Origin: Sporosarcina sp. FSL K6-1508
Lineage (GTDB): Bacteria > Bacillota > Bacilli > Bacillales_A > Planococcaceae
Length of the DNA stretch: 64,000 nt
NCBI RefSeq assembly: GCF_038007465.1
Contig: NZ_JBBOXF010000001.1
Coordinates: forward strand, 1,142,501 to 1,206,500
Reading direction: 5' to 3'
Shown: positions 6,905-15,665 of the stretch, in pieces
Numbering within the stretch: the stretch's first letter is position 1
How the letters are laid out: each line of letters starts with the position of its first letter
The notes under the pieces: model-generated
Databases searched by the model: none
Seen by the model: the letters and a program-made list of their open reading frames with translations, nothing else
Told to the model about the DNA's origin: nothing
Made by a program: the position numbers and the translations under genes

Positions 6905-9900
6905 TTGACAGGTCATTTAGTTCAGTATGGTCAACACCGTCAGCGGAGAAGTTTCGCACGGATCAGCGAAGTGCTCGATCTGCCGAATCTGATTGAAATC
7001 CAGACGGCATCTTATGAGTGGTTCTTAGAAGAAGGACTGCTGGATATGTTCCGCGATATTTCCCCGATTCAGGATTTCACGGGAAATCTATCGTTGGAAT
7101 TCATCGATTACACTCTTGGGGAGCCTAAATACCCTGTAGAGGAATCGAAGGAGCGGGATGTAACGTTTGCGGCACCACTCCGCGTAAAAGTACGTCTCCA
7201 TAATAAGGAGACAGAAGAAGTAAAAGAGCAAGATGTCTTTATGGGGGATTTCCCTCTTATGACAGAAAACGGCACGTTTGTCATTAATGGTGCGGAGAGG
7301 GTTATCGTCTCTCAGCTCGTCCGATCTCCAAGTGTCTATTACAGTGACAAAACGGACAAAAATGGTAAGCGTGGATTCGGAGCGACTGTTATTCCGAACC
7401 GCGGTGCTTGGCTCGAATACGAAACAGATGCAAAAGACGTTGTCCACGTTCGGATTGACCGGACACGGAAATTGCCGATTACGGTACTCCTCCGTGCTCT
7501 TGGATTCTCTTCTGACCAGGAAATCATTGATTTAATCGGTGATAACGAGTATTTGCGCAACACACTCGAGAAGGACAACACGGAAAGCTCTGAAAAAGCG
7601 TTACTTGAGATATACGAACGTCTTCGCCCAGGTGAACCGCCAACATTGGATAGTGCGAAGAATCTATTGTTCTCAAGATTTTTCGATGCAAAACGTTATG
7701 ATTTAGCAAATGTCGGCCGCTATAAGATGAATAAGAAACTTCATGCCCAAAATCGTTTGTTTAACCAGGTAGTCGCTGAAACGCTTATCGATCCTGAAAC
7801 AGGTGAAATTCTGCTTGAAAAAGATCAACTTATCGATCGCCGTGCATTGGACCGTCTTCTTCCACACTTGGAAAAAGGAATTGGTTTCGAAGAAATCACT
7901 CATGCGAGTGGAGTTCTCGATGAAAAAATAACAATCCAAACCATTAAAATTTATTCTCCGAAAAGTGAAGAGAAACAAGTGATTAACGTAATCTCCAATG
8001 CTTATGTCGATGATTCCATCAAGCACGTAACGCCTGCAGATATCGTTGCTTCAATTAGTTATTTCTTCAACCTTCTTCATGGTGTAGGTAATACAGATGA
8101 TATCGATCATCTTGGTAACCGTCGTCTGCGCTCAGTGGGTGAACTTCTTCAAAATCAGTTCCGCATCGGGCTTTCTCGTATGGAACGTGTCGTAAAAGAA
8201 CGTATGTCCATTAATGATACGCAGTCAATCGTACCGCAACAGCTAATTAATATCCGTCCTGTTATCGCATCTATTAAGGAGTTCTTTGGTAGTTCTCAAT
8301 TATCCCAATTTATGGATCAGACGAATCCACTTGCTGAATTAACGCACAAGCGTAGATTGTCTGCGCTTGGGCCCGGTGGTTTGACAAGGGAACGTGCAGG
8401 AATGGAAGTACGTGACGTGCATTACTCCCATTACGGCCGTATGTGTCCGATTGAAACGCCAGAGGGACCGAATATTGGATTGATTAACTCACTTTCTACA
8501 TTTGCGAAAGTAAATAAGTTCGGCTTTATTGAAACACCATACCGCAAAGTTGATCCGGTTAGTGGTCGAGTCACAGCCAAAATTGATTACTTGACTGCAG
8601 ATGTAGAAGATAACTATGTTGTAGCACAAGCAAATGCAATCCTCGCAGAAGATGGTTCTTTCGTTAGTGAAGGAGTTGTCGGTCGTTTCCAAGGGGATAA
8701 CACTGTCTTTAAACGGGAACAAATCGATTACATGGATGTTTCGCCTAAACAAGTAGTTTCTGCGGCAACTGCATGTATTCCATTCCTTGAGAACGATGAC
8801 TCGAACCGTGCCCTTATGGGTGCGAACATGCAACGTCAAGCTGTACCTCTTCTCAATCCAGAAGCTCCATTCGTCGGTACTGGTATGGAACATATATCAG
8901 CACGTGACTCAGGTGCGGCTGTTCTTGCGAAGTTTGAGGGAATTGTTGAGCATGTTGAGGCAAGAGAAATCCGCGTTCGTCGTATTGAAATGGTGGATGG
9001 AAAAGAAGTGAAAGGCGATCTTACAATATATCGTCTTGAAAACTTCATTCGTTCAAACCAAGGGACATGTTATAACCAGCGTCCAATTTGTAGCGTAGGA
9101 GATCGCGTTAAGCCGCTTGATATTCTTGCGGACGGCCCTTCAATGGAACAAGGGGAGCTGGCACTTGGTCGCAACGTTCTCATGGCATTCATGACATGGG
9201 ATGGCTACAACTATGAAGATGCTATCATCATGAGTGAACGTCTTGTAAAAGATGATGTATATACTTCGGTCCATATCGAAGAATACGAATCTGAAGCGAG
9301 AGATACAAAGCTCGGACCTGAAGAAATTACGCGTGATATTCCAAACGTCGGTGAAGATGCACTTCGCAACTTGGACGACCGCGGTATTATACGTATTGGA
9401 GCCGAAGTTCGTGATGGCGATATCCTTGTCGGGAAAGTGACTCCGAAAGGCGTAACTGAATTGACTGCCGAAGAAAGACTTCTGCATGCGATTTTCGGCG
9501 AAAAAGCACGTGAAGTCCGTGATACATCCCTTAAAGTACCGCATGGCGCGGGTGGGATCGTTCTAGATGTAAAAGTGTTCAATCGCGAAGATGGTGACGA
9601 ATTGCCGCCGGGCGTTAACCAATTGGTTCGCGCGTATATCGTCCAAAAACGTAAAATTTCTGTTGGGGATAAAATGGCTGGACGTCACGGGAACAAAGGG
9701 GTTATTTCCCGCATCTTACCTGAAGCGGATATGCCTTATTTGCCGGATGGCACACCAATTGACCTCATGCTTAACCCGCTCGGTGTACCATCGCGTATGA
9801 ACATCGGACAGGTTCTTGAAATGCACCTTGGTATGGCATCTCGTACTCTTGGCATCCATATGGCGTCTCCTGTATTTGACGGGGCGAACGAACAGGATGT

Positions 9901-10438
9901 TTGGGAAACGATGGAAGAAGCTGGAATGGACCGTGACGGGAAAACAATTCTGTATGACGGTCGTTCAGGTGAAGCTTTCGACAACCGTGTATCAGTCGGT
10001 GTCATGTACATTATCAAACTGGCCCACATGGTCGATGATAAGCTCCATGCCCGTTCAACGGGACCATACTCACTTGTCACACAGCAGCCTCTGGGCGGTA
10101 AAGCTCAGTTCGGTGGACAGCGTTTCGGTGAGATGGAAGTGTGGGCACTTGAAGCTTATGGGGCAGCTTATACGCTTCAAGAGATTCTGACTGTGAAGTC
10201 GGATGACGTCGTAGGACGTGTGAAGACATACGAAGCAATCGTTAAAGGTGAAAGTGTTCCACAACCAGGCGTTCCAGAATCCTTTAAAGTTCTTATAAAA
10301 GAACTTCAAAGTCTTGGTTTGGATGTTAAGATGCTGTCGATTGATTTGGAAGAAATCGAGTTACGCGATCTTGAAGAAGACGATGATATGCAACCAACAG
10401 ATGCTTTGAATCTTATAAAAGAAAATCAGCCTGTTTGA
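6905..10438 (+). CDS. rpoB: DNA-directed RNA polymerase subunit beta
   Basis: Beta subunit of about 1177 aa. The rifampicin pocket near residue 460 reads SSQLSQFMDQTNPLAELTHK with normal serine, glutamine, aspartate and histidine, so no common resistance change is present. Further signatures are SALGPGGLTRERAG, MSERLVKDDVYTSVHIEEYE, GDKMAGRHGNKGVIS, and GGKAQFGGQRFGEMEVWALEA near the C terminus. I chose TTG 6905, giving MTGHLVQYG as in Bacillus, because GTG 6896 lies inside the SD AAGGGGTGA. The acidic tail (EELRDLEEDDDM) is shorter than in B. subtilis. Confidence 0.97.
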   Translation: MTGHLVQYGQHRQRRSFARISEVLDLPNLIEIQTASYEWFLEEGLLDMFRDISPIQDFTGNLSLEFIDYTLGEPKYPVEESKERDVTFAAPLRVKVRLHNKETEEVKEQDVFMGDFPLMTENGTFVINGAERVIVSQLVRSPSVYYSDKTDKNGKRGFGATVIPNRGAWLEYETDAKDVVHVRIDRTRKLPITVLLRALGFSSDQEIIDLIGDNEYLRNTLEKDNTESSEKALLEIYERLRPGEPPTLDSAKNLLFSRFFDAKRYDLANVGRYKMNKKLHAQNRLFNQVVAETLIDPETGEILLEKDQLIDRRALDRLLPHLEKGIGFEEITHASGVLDEKITIQTIKIYSPKSEEKQVINVISNAYVDDSIKHVTPADIVASISYFFNLLHGVGNTDDIDHLGNRRLRSVGELLQNQFRIGLSRMERVVKERMSINDTQSIVPQQLINIRPVIASIKEFFGSSQLSQFMDQTNPLAELTHKRRLSALGPGGLTRERAGMEVRDVHYSHYGRMCPIETPEGPNIGLINSLSTFAKVNKFGFIETPYRKVDPVSGRVTAKIDYLTADVEDNYVVAQANAILAEDGSFVSEGVVGRFQGDNTVFKREQIDYMDVSPKQVVSAATACIPFLENDDSNRALMGANMQRQAVPLLNPEAPFVGTGMEHISARDSGAAVLAKFEGIVEHVEAREIRVRRIEMVDGKEVKGDLTIYRLENFIRSNQGTCYNQRPICSVGDRVKPLDILADGPSMEQGELALGRNVLMAFMTWDGYNYEDAIIMSERLVKDDVYTSVHIEEYESEARDTKLGPEEITRDIPNVGEDALRNLDDRGIIRIGAEVRDGDILVGKVTPKGVTELTAEERLLHAIFGEKAREVRDTSLKVPHGAGGIVLDVKVFNREDGDELPPGVNQLVRAYIVQKRKISVGDKMAGRHGNKGVISRILPEADMPYLPDGTPIDLMLNPLGVPSRMNIGQVLEMHLGMASRTLGIHMASPVFDGANEQDVWETMEEAGMDRDGKTILYDGRSGEAFDNRVSVGVMYIIKLAHMVDDKLHARSTGPYSLVTQQPLGGKAQFGGQRFGEMEVWALEAYGAAYTLQEILTVKSDDVVGRVKTYEAIVKGESVPQPGVPESFKVLIKELQSLGLDVKMLSIDLEEIELRDLEEDDDMQPTDALNLIKENQPV

Positions 10439-10468
10439 TTTACCTAGTGAAAGATATAAATGATTCTC

Positions 10469-10498
10469 GGGGGAAGTTAACGTATTCCCCCTTCTCTT
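10469..10498 (+). terminator. Hairpin between rpoB and rpoC
   Basis: GGGGGAA (10469-10475) pairs with TTCCCCC (10485-10491), then TTCTCTTTT. The U-run is interrupted, so it may be a partial terminator or processing site that tunes rpoC relative to rpoB. Confidence 0.45.
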
Positions 10499-10567
10499 TT
10501 GAACATCAAGTGTGCGCTTGCTCGGAAAAGCCAATTGCAGCGATTAGACTAGAGGGAGGTAGGCTCC

Positions 10568-13500
10568 TTGATAGATGTAAATAATTTTGAGTATATGAAG
10601 ATCGGGCTTGCTTCATCTGATAAGATCCGTTCATGGTCATATGGTGAAGTGAAAAAGCCAGAAACAATTAACTACCGTACATTGAAACCCGAAAAAGATG
10701 GTCTGTTCTGTGAACGTATTTTTGGACCTACAAAAGATTGGGAATGTCATTGCGGGAAGTATAAACGTGTTCGTTATAAAGGCGTCGTTTGTGACCGTTG
10801 TGGAGTAGAAGTGACGCGTCAAAAAGTTCGTCGTGAACGTATGGGGCATATTGAACTTGCAGCTCCTGTAACACATATTTGGTATTTCAAAGGAATTCCA
10901 AGCCGAATGGGTCTTATCCTTGATATGACACCACGTGCTTTGGAGGAAATCATCTATTTCGCATCATATGTAGTCGTTGACCCTGCGGATACTCCGCTTG
11001 AAAGGAAGCAATTGCTTTCAGAACGGGAATATCGTATCTACCGCGAAAAGTATGGTTCCAAATTCCAAGCGCTAATGGGTGCTGAAGCGATTGAACGTCT
11101 TCTTGCAGCTATCGATCTTGAAAAAGAGATGGAATTCTTGAAAGAAGAGTTAAAAACAGTTCAAGGACAACGTCGTACACGTGCAATCAGACGTCTAGAA
11201 GTTGTAGAAGCATTCCGTAACTCGGGCAATAAACCTGAATGGATGGTTCTTGAAGTATTGCCAGTCATTCCGCCGGAGCTTCGCCCAATGGTGCAGCTTG
11301 ATGGTGGACGATTTGCAACATCTGACTTGAACGACCTGTACAGAAGGGTCATCAACCGGAACAATCGATTGAAACGCTTATTGGATTTAGGCGCACCAGG
11401 AATCATTGTGCAGAACGAGAAGCGGATGCTGCAAGAAGCAGTTGATGCACTTATCGATAATGGTCGCCGTGGCCGTCCGGTTACAGGACCTGGTAACCGT
11501 CCATTGAAATCCCTTTCTCATATGCTGAAAGGTAAGCAAGGACGTTTCCGTCAAAACTTACTAGGAAAACGTGTTGACTATTCTGGTCGTTCCGTTATCG
11601 TCGTAGGTCCTAACTTGAAAATGTATCAGTGCGGTCTGCCGAAAGAAATGGCGATTGAACTATTTAAACCGTTTGTTATGAAAGAACTCGTTGAACGAGG
11701 TCTTGCGCACAACATTAAGAGTGCCAAACGTAAAATTGAACGCCTCCATTCGGAAGTTTGGGACGTTCTCGAAGAAGTCATCAAGGAGCATCCGGTCTTA
11801 TTGAACCGTGCCCCGACTCTTCACCGACTTGGTATTCAAGCATTCGAGCCAATTCTTGTAGAAGGACGTGCGATCACGCTTCACCCACTTGTTTGTACAG
11901 CCTATAACGCTGACTTCGATGGTGACCAAATGGCCGTCCACGTTCCGTTATCCGCAGAAGCACAAGCGGAAGCGCGTCTTCTTATGTTGGCAGCACAAAA
12001 CATTTTGAACCCGAAAGACGGGAAACCAGTCGTTACGCCTTCTCAGGATATGGTATTAGGAAACTACTACCTCACACTGGAACGTAAAGGCGCGTCAGGG
12101 GAAGGTACTTCATTCCGTGATGCGGATGAGGCACTTATTGCTTATCATAACGGTTTCGTACATTTACATTCGCGTATCGCTATTCAGGCAAGTTCTTTGA
12201 ACAACCCTACGTTTACTGATGAACAGAATGGTAAGCTTCTTATAACGACAGTCGGAAAAGTGATTTTCAATGAAATTCTGCCGAAATCTTTCCCGTATAT
12301 TAACGAGCCGTCAGATTTCAACTTGCAAATCGAAACACCAGACAAGTACTTTGTATCTGGGACTGTGAACGTTAAAGAGCATGTTGCTGAAATGGAACTA
12401 ATTGAGCCGTTCAAGAAAAAAATCCTTGGAAATATCATCGCGGAGATCTTTAAACGTTTCCACATTACAGAAACGTCAAGAATGCTTGACCGGATGAAAA
12501 ATCTTGGATTTAAATATTCTACTCGTGCAGGGATTACGATCGGTATTTCCGATATCGTCGTCTTGCCTAATAAAGACGATATCCTGAAAGAAGCACAAGA
12601 TAAAGTCGATAAAGTGATGCAGCAATTCCGTCGTGGTCTCATAACAGAAGAAGAGCGATATGATCGCGTCATTTCTTACTGGAGCCATGCGAAGGATGTC
12701 ATTCAGGATAAATTGATGGACTCCCTCGATCACTCAAACCCGATTTACATGATGAGTGACTCGGGCGCACGGGGTAACGCATCAAACTTTACGCAGCTTG
12801 CTGGTATGCGTGGTCTGATGGCCAACCCGGCTGGACGAATCATCGAACTTCCAATCAAATCGTCATTCCGTGAAGGATTGACGGTGCTTGAGTACTTCAT
12901 CTCGACACACGGAGCGCGTAAAGGACTTGCCGATACTGCCCTTAAGACAGCTGACTCAGGTTACTTGACACGTCGACTTGTTGACGTTGCACAAGACGTC
13001 ATCGTTCGTGAAGATGATTGTGGTACGGATCGCGGATTGGATATCGGAGCACTTATGGATGGAACGGAAGTAATCGAAGGCCTGGATGAACGTATCGAAG
13101 GTCGTCACACGAAGAAAACGATTTACCACCCTGAAACAGGTGCTTTGATTCTTAAAAAAGATGGATTGATTACTGCTGATGCTGCTCGCGCAATTTTGGA
13201 TGCGGGACTTGAGCAAATAACGATCCGTTCTGCGTTCACTTGTAATACGAAACACGGCGTATGTAAATTATGTTACGGCATTAACTTGGCAACAGGTGAA
13301 AAAGTTGAAGTGGGTGAAGCGGTTGGTATTATCGCTGCACAATCTATCGGCGAGCCGGGTACACAGCTTACAATGCGTACGTTCCATACAGGTGGAGTTG
13401 CAGGGGATGATATTACACAAGGTCTTCCGCGTATCCAAGAGATCTTCGAATCACGTAATCCAAAAGGGGTTGCGGTCATTTCGGAAATCAAAGGGGAAAT

Positions 13501-14149
13501 CATTGAAATCGATGAAATCCGTGAAGGCCAAAAAGAAATTACAATTCAAGGCGATGTAGAAACGCGGAAATACCTCACGCCATACAACGCCCGTCTTAAA
13601 GTCGATGTCGGTGATAAGATTGATCGCGGTGAAGTTATAACCGAAGGTTCTATCGATCCGAAAGAATTGATTGTTGTAAAAGACGTTGTTACCGTTCAAG
13701 TTTATCTCTTAAAAGAAGTTCAAAAAGTTTACCGTATGCAGGGTGTTGAAATCGGCGATAAACACGTTGAAGTAATGGTTCGCCAAATGCTTCGTAAAGT
13801 GCGTATTATCGAAGCGGGAGACACGGATCTGTTGCCGGGCTCACTGCTCGACATCCATCAATTCTCGGATGCGAATGCAGAAGTGCTTAAAGTTAACAAG
13901 GTTCCTGCTACTTGCCGTCCTGTCATTCTCGGTATTACAAAAGCTTCACTTGAAACGGAATCCTTCTTATCGGCAGCATCTTTCCAAGAGACAACTCGTG
14001 TCTTGACAGATGCAGCTATTAAAGGGAAAACCGATGAGTTACTTGGCTTGAAAGAGAACGTTATTATCGGTAAACTTGTTCCAGCCGGAACAGGAATGCA
14101 ACGTTACCGTCATATCGTGATGGAGCAAGAAAAAACAGCAACTAAGTAA
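10568..14149 (+). CDS. rpoC: DNA-directed RNA polymerase subunit beta'
   Basis: Protein of 1193 aa. The N-terminal zinc ribbon has CHCGKYKRVRYKGVVCDRCG (about residues 60-80). The catalytic loop NADFDGDQMAVH lies near residue 450 and holds the three Mg-binding aspartates. The bridge helix and trigger loop region includes GARGNASNFTQLAGMRGLM. The second zinc site is CNTKHGVCKLCYG. TTG start 10568 follows GGGAGG. It is transcribed with rpoB. The C terminus is slightly shorter than in B. subtilis. Confidence 0.97.
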   Translation: MIDVNNFEYMKIGLASSDKIRSWSYGEVKKPETINYRTLKPEKDGLFCERIFGPTKDWECHCGKYKRVRYKGVVCDRCGVEVTRQKVRRERMGHIELAAPVTHIWYFKGIPSRMGLILDMTPRALEEIIYFASYVVVDPADTPLERKQLLSEREYRIYREKYGSKFQALMGAEAIERLLAAIDLEKEMEFLKEELKTVQGQRRTRAIRRLEVVEAFRNSGNKPEWMVLEVLPVIPPELRPMVQLDGGRFATSDLNDLYRRVINRNNRLKRLLDLGAPGIIVQNEKRMLQEAVDALIDNGRRGRPVTGPGNRPLKSLSHMLKGKQGRFRQNLLGKRVDYSGRSVIVVGPNLKMYQCGLPKEMAIELFKPFVMKELVERGLAHNIKSAKRKIERLHSEVWDVLEEVIKEHPVLLNRAPTLHRLGIQAFEPILVEGRAITLHPLVCTAYNADFDGDQMAVHVPLSAEAQAEARLLMLAAQNILNPKDGKPVVTPSQDMVLGNYYLTLERKGASGEGTSFRDADEALIAYHNGFVHLHSRIAIQASSLNNPTFTDEQNGKLLITTVGKVIFNEILPKSFPYINEPSDFNLQIETPDKYFVSGTVNVKEHVAEMELIEPFKKKILGNIIAEIFKRFHITETSRMLDRMKNLGFKYSTRAGITIGISDIVVLPNKDDILKEAQDKVDKVMQQFRRGLITEEERYDRVISYWSHAKDVIQDKLMDSLDHSNPIYMMSDSGARGNASNFTQLAGMRGLMANPAGRIIELPIKSSFREGLTVLEYFISTHGARKGLADTALKTADSGYLTRRLVDVAQDVIVREDDCGTDRGLDIGALMDGTEVIEGLDERIEGRHTKKTIYHPETGALILKKDGLITADAARAILDAGLEQITIRSAFTCNTKHGVCKLCYGINLATGEKVEVGEAVGIIAAQSIGEPGTQLTMRTFHTGGVAGDDITQGLPRIQEIFESRNPKGVAVISEIKGEIIEIDEIREGQKEITIQGDVETRKYLTPYNARLKVDVGDKIDRGEVITEGSIDPKELIVVKDVVTVQVYLLKEVQKVYRMQGVEIGDKHVEVMVRQMLRKVRIIEAGDTDLLPGSLLDIHQFSDANAEVLKVNKVPATCRPVILGITKASLETESFLSAASFQETTRVLTDAAIKGKTDELLGLKENVIIGKLVPAGTGMQRYRHIVMEQEKTATK

Positions 14150-14177
14150 GTTAGAGTTATATCACTTAAACTTAAAA

Positions 14178-14212
14178 CAGGGGAATACGAAAGTACTCCC
14201 CTGATTTTCTTT
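14178..14212 (+). terminator. Intrinsic terminator after rpoC
   Basis: CAGGGGA and TAC pair with GTAcTCCCCTG (14178-14203), followed by ATTTTCTTTT. Confidence 0.65.
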
Positions 14213-14218
14213 TATGTG

Positions 14219-14247
14219 TTGACAGTTTTACTAACAGATGATAAAAT
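14219..14247 (+). promoter_or_regulatory. Sigma-A promoter for the L7Ae-like gene and the str operon
   Basis: TTGACA 14219-14224, 17-base spacer, TAAAAT 14242-14247, directly behind the rpoC terminator. It probably drives the L7Ae-like gene, rpsL, rpsG and fusA. Confidence 0.6.
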
Positions 14248-14292
14248 ACAAAAGGTTGATAGTTGGATGTCTGTACTTTGGAGGATGTGGAA

Positions 14293-14541
14293 ATGTCTTA
14301 TGAAAAAGTCGAGCAGGCAAAGAAGACAATCATCGGTACAAAGCAAGCAGTGAAAGCAATCCGTGCAGGGATAGTGATAGAAATTATTATTGCGCAGGAT
14401 GCAGAAGAACGGATTATTGCTCCAGTGATGGAGGAAGCCGCACTTCATGGCGTTCAAGTGACACATGTTGATTCGAAAGAAAGACTCGGAAACGCTTGTG
14501 GCATTCAAGTCAGTGCAGCGGTGGTTGCGATTACTGAATAA
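14293..14541 (+). CDS. L7Ae family K-turn RNA-binding protein (YbxF)
   Basis: Protein of 82 aa, the length of B. subtilis YbxF. It starts MSYEKVEQAKKTIIGTKQAVKAI and has the L7Ae core VTHVDSKERLGNACGIQVSAAVV. Family members bind kink-turn RNA; a role on the ribosome is not established for this one. ATG 14293 follows GGAGG (14280-14284). The frame runs upstream to 14263 through the SD, so the longer start is rejected. It leads the str operon as in Bacillus. Confidence 0.87.
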   Translation: MSYEKVEQAKKTIIGTKQAVKAIRAGIVIEIIIAQDAEERIIAPVMEEAALHGVQVTHVDSKERLGNACGIQVSAAVVAITE

Positions 14542-14642
14542 TAGTTTTTGTGCAATGAAGCACAAAGACTTTGTTTTTACCCCAAAAATGAACCACCTGG
14601 ATGTGTGGTCTTACAAAAGAAGTTCGAAAGGAGGAAAAACCG

Positions 14643-15062
14643 ATGCCTACAATTAATCAATTGGTCCGTAAACCACGTAAATCAAAAGTGACAGGATCTA
14701 AATCTCCAGCACTCGGAAAAAGCTATAACAGCTTCAAAAAGTCAATGACAAACGTAAACTCACCACAAAAAAGAGGTGTTTGTACGCGTGTTGGCACAAT
14801 GACACCGAAAAAGCCTAACTCGGCTCTTCGTAAATATGCACGTGTACGCTTGACGAACTCATTGGAAGTCAACGCATACATCCCTGGTGAAGGCCACAAC
14901 CTTCAAGAACACAGTGTAGTCCTACTTCGCGGCGGACGCGTAAAAGACTTACCAGGTGTTCGTTACCACATCGTTCGTGGAGCACTTGATACAGCTGGTG
15001 TAACTGGCCGTATGCAAAGCCGTTCTATGTACGGAGCTAAAAAACCTAAAGTTAAAAAGTAA
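14643..15062 (+). CDS. rpsL: 30S ribosomal protein S12
   Basis: Protein of 139 aa. The decoding-centre loops are TPKKPNSALRKYARVRL and GGRVKDLPGVRYHIVRG. The lysines linked to streptomycin resistance when changed are intact. ATG 14643 follows AAGGAGG; the upstream in-frame ATG at 14601 would add 14 non-conserved residues across the SD. S12 contacts the codon-anticodon helix in the A site. First ribosomal gene of the str operon. Confidence 0.96.
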   Translation: MPTINQLVRKPRKSKVTGSKSPALGKSYNSFKKSMTNVNSPQKRGVCTRVGTMTPKKPNSALRKYARVRLTNSLEVNAYIPGEGHNLQEHSVVLLRGGRVKDLPGVRYHIVRGALDTAGVTGRMQSRSMYGAKKPKVKK

Positions 15063-15065
15063 GAA

Positions 15066-15131
15066 AAATTAATTCGAGATAATCATTTCGGAAAGTTAAG
15101 GGAAATTAACTCGGAATAATCATTTCGAAAG
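15066..15131 (+). repeat. Tandem imperfect 29-30 bp repeat in the rpsL-rpsG spacer
   Basis: Copies at 15066-15095 and 15103-15131 share AAATTAA.TCG and ATAATCATTTCG.AAAG with about four differences. The second copy runs into the rpsG SD. The spacer is 81 bases, longer than in most str operons. S7 controls this operon translationally in E. coli at the same spacer, but no such site is proven here. Confidence 0.6.
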
Positions 15132-15143
15132 GAGGAATACAAC

Positions 15144-15614
15144 ATGCCACGTAAAGGTCCTGTTGCAAAACGTGACGTACTTCCGGATCCGATTTATAAT
15201 TCGAAGCTCGTTTCACGTCTAATTAATAAAATGATGGTTGACGGTAAAAAAGGAACATCTCAGAAAATCCTCTATGGTGCGTTCGAGCTTGTGAAAGAAC
15301 GTTCAGGTAAAGATCCACTTGAAGTATTCGAAGCGGCACTTACTAACGTAATGCCTGTACTTGAAGTTAAAGCACGCCGCGTAGGTGGAGCAAACTATCA
15401 AGTTCCAGTTGAAGTACGCCCTGATCGTCGTACGACTCTTGGACTTCGTTACATCGTTAACTACTCACGCACACGCGGTGAGAAAACAATGGAAGAACGT
15501 CTTGCGAATGAAATCCTTGACGCTTCTAACAACACTGGTGCTTCTGTGAAACGCCGTGAAGAAATGCACAAAATGGCAGATGCTAACAAAGCATTCGCTC
15601 ACTACCGCTGGTAA
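15144..15614 (+). CDS. rpsG: 30S ribosomal protein S7
   Basis: Protein of 156 aa. Start MPRKGPVAKRDVLPDP, core GGANYQVPVEVRPDRRTTLGLRYIV, end MADANKAFAHYRW. It nucleates the 30S head by binding the 3' major domain of 16S rRNA and contacts E-site tRNA. SD AAAGGAGG is at the usual distance. It sits between rpsL and fusA. Confidence 0.97.
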   Translation: MPRKGPVAKRDVLPDPIYNSKLVSRLINKMMVDGKKGTSQKILYGAFELVKERSGKDPLEVFEAALTNVMPVLEVKARRVGGANYQVPVEVRPDRRTTLGLRYIVNYSRTRGEKTMEERLANEILDASNNTGASVKRREEMHKMADANKAFAHYRW

Positions 15615-15665
15615 GATTCGGCGAATCATTGACACTCTAATCCGAGACGGAAGGAGATCTATAAT

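Noticed and set aside
15066..15131. CRISPR array
   Set aside because: Two imperfect units separated by 7 bases do not make a repeat-spacer array.
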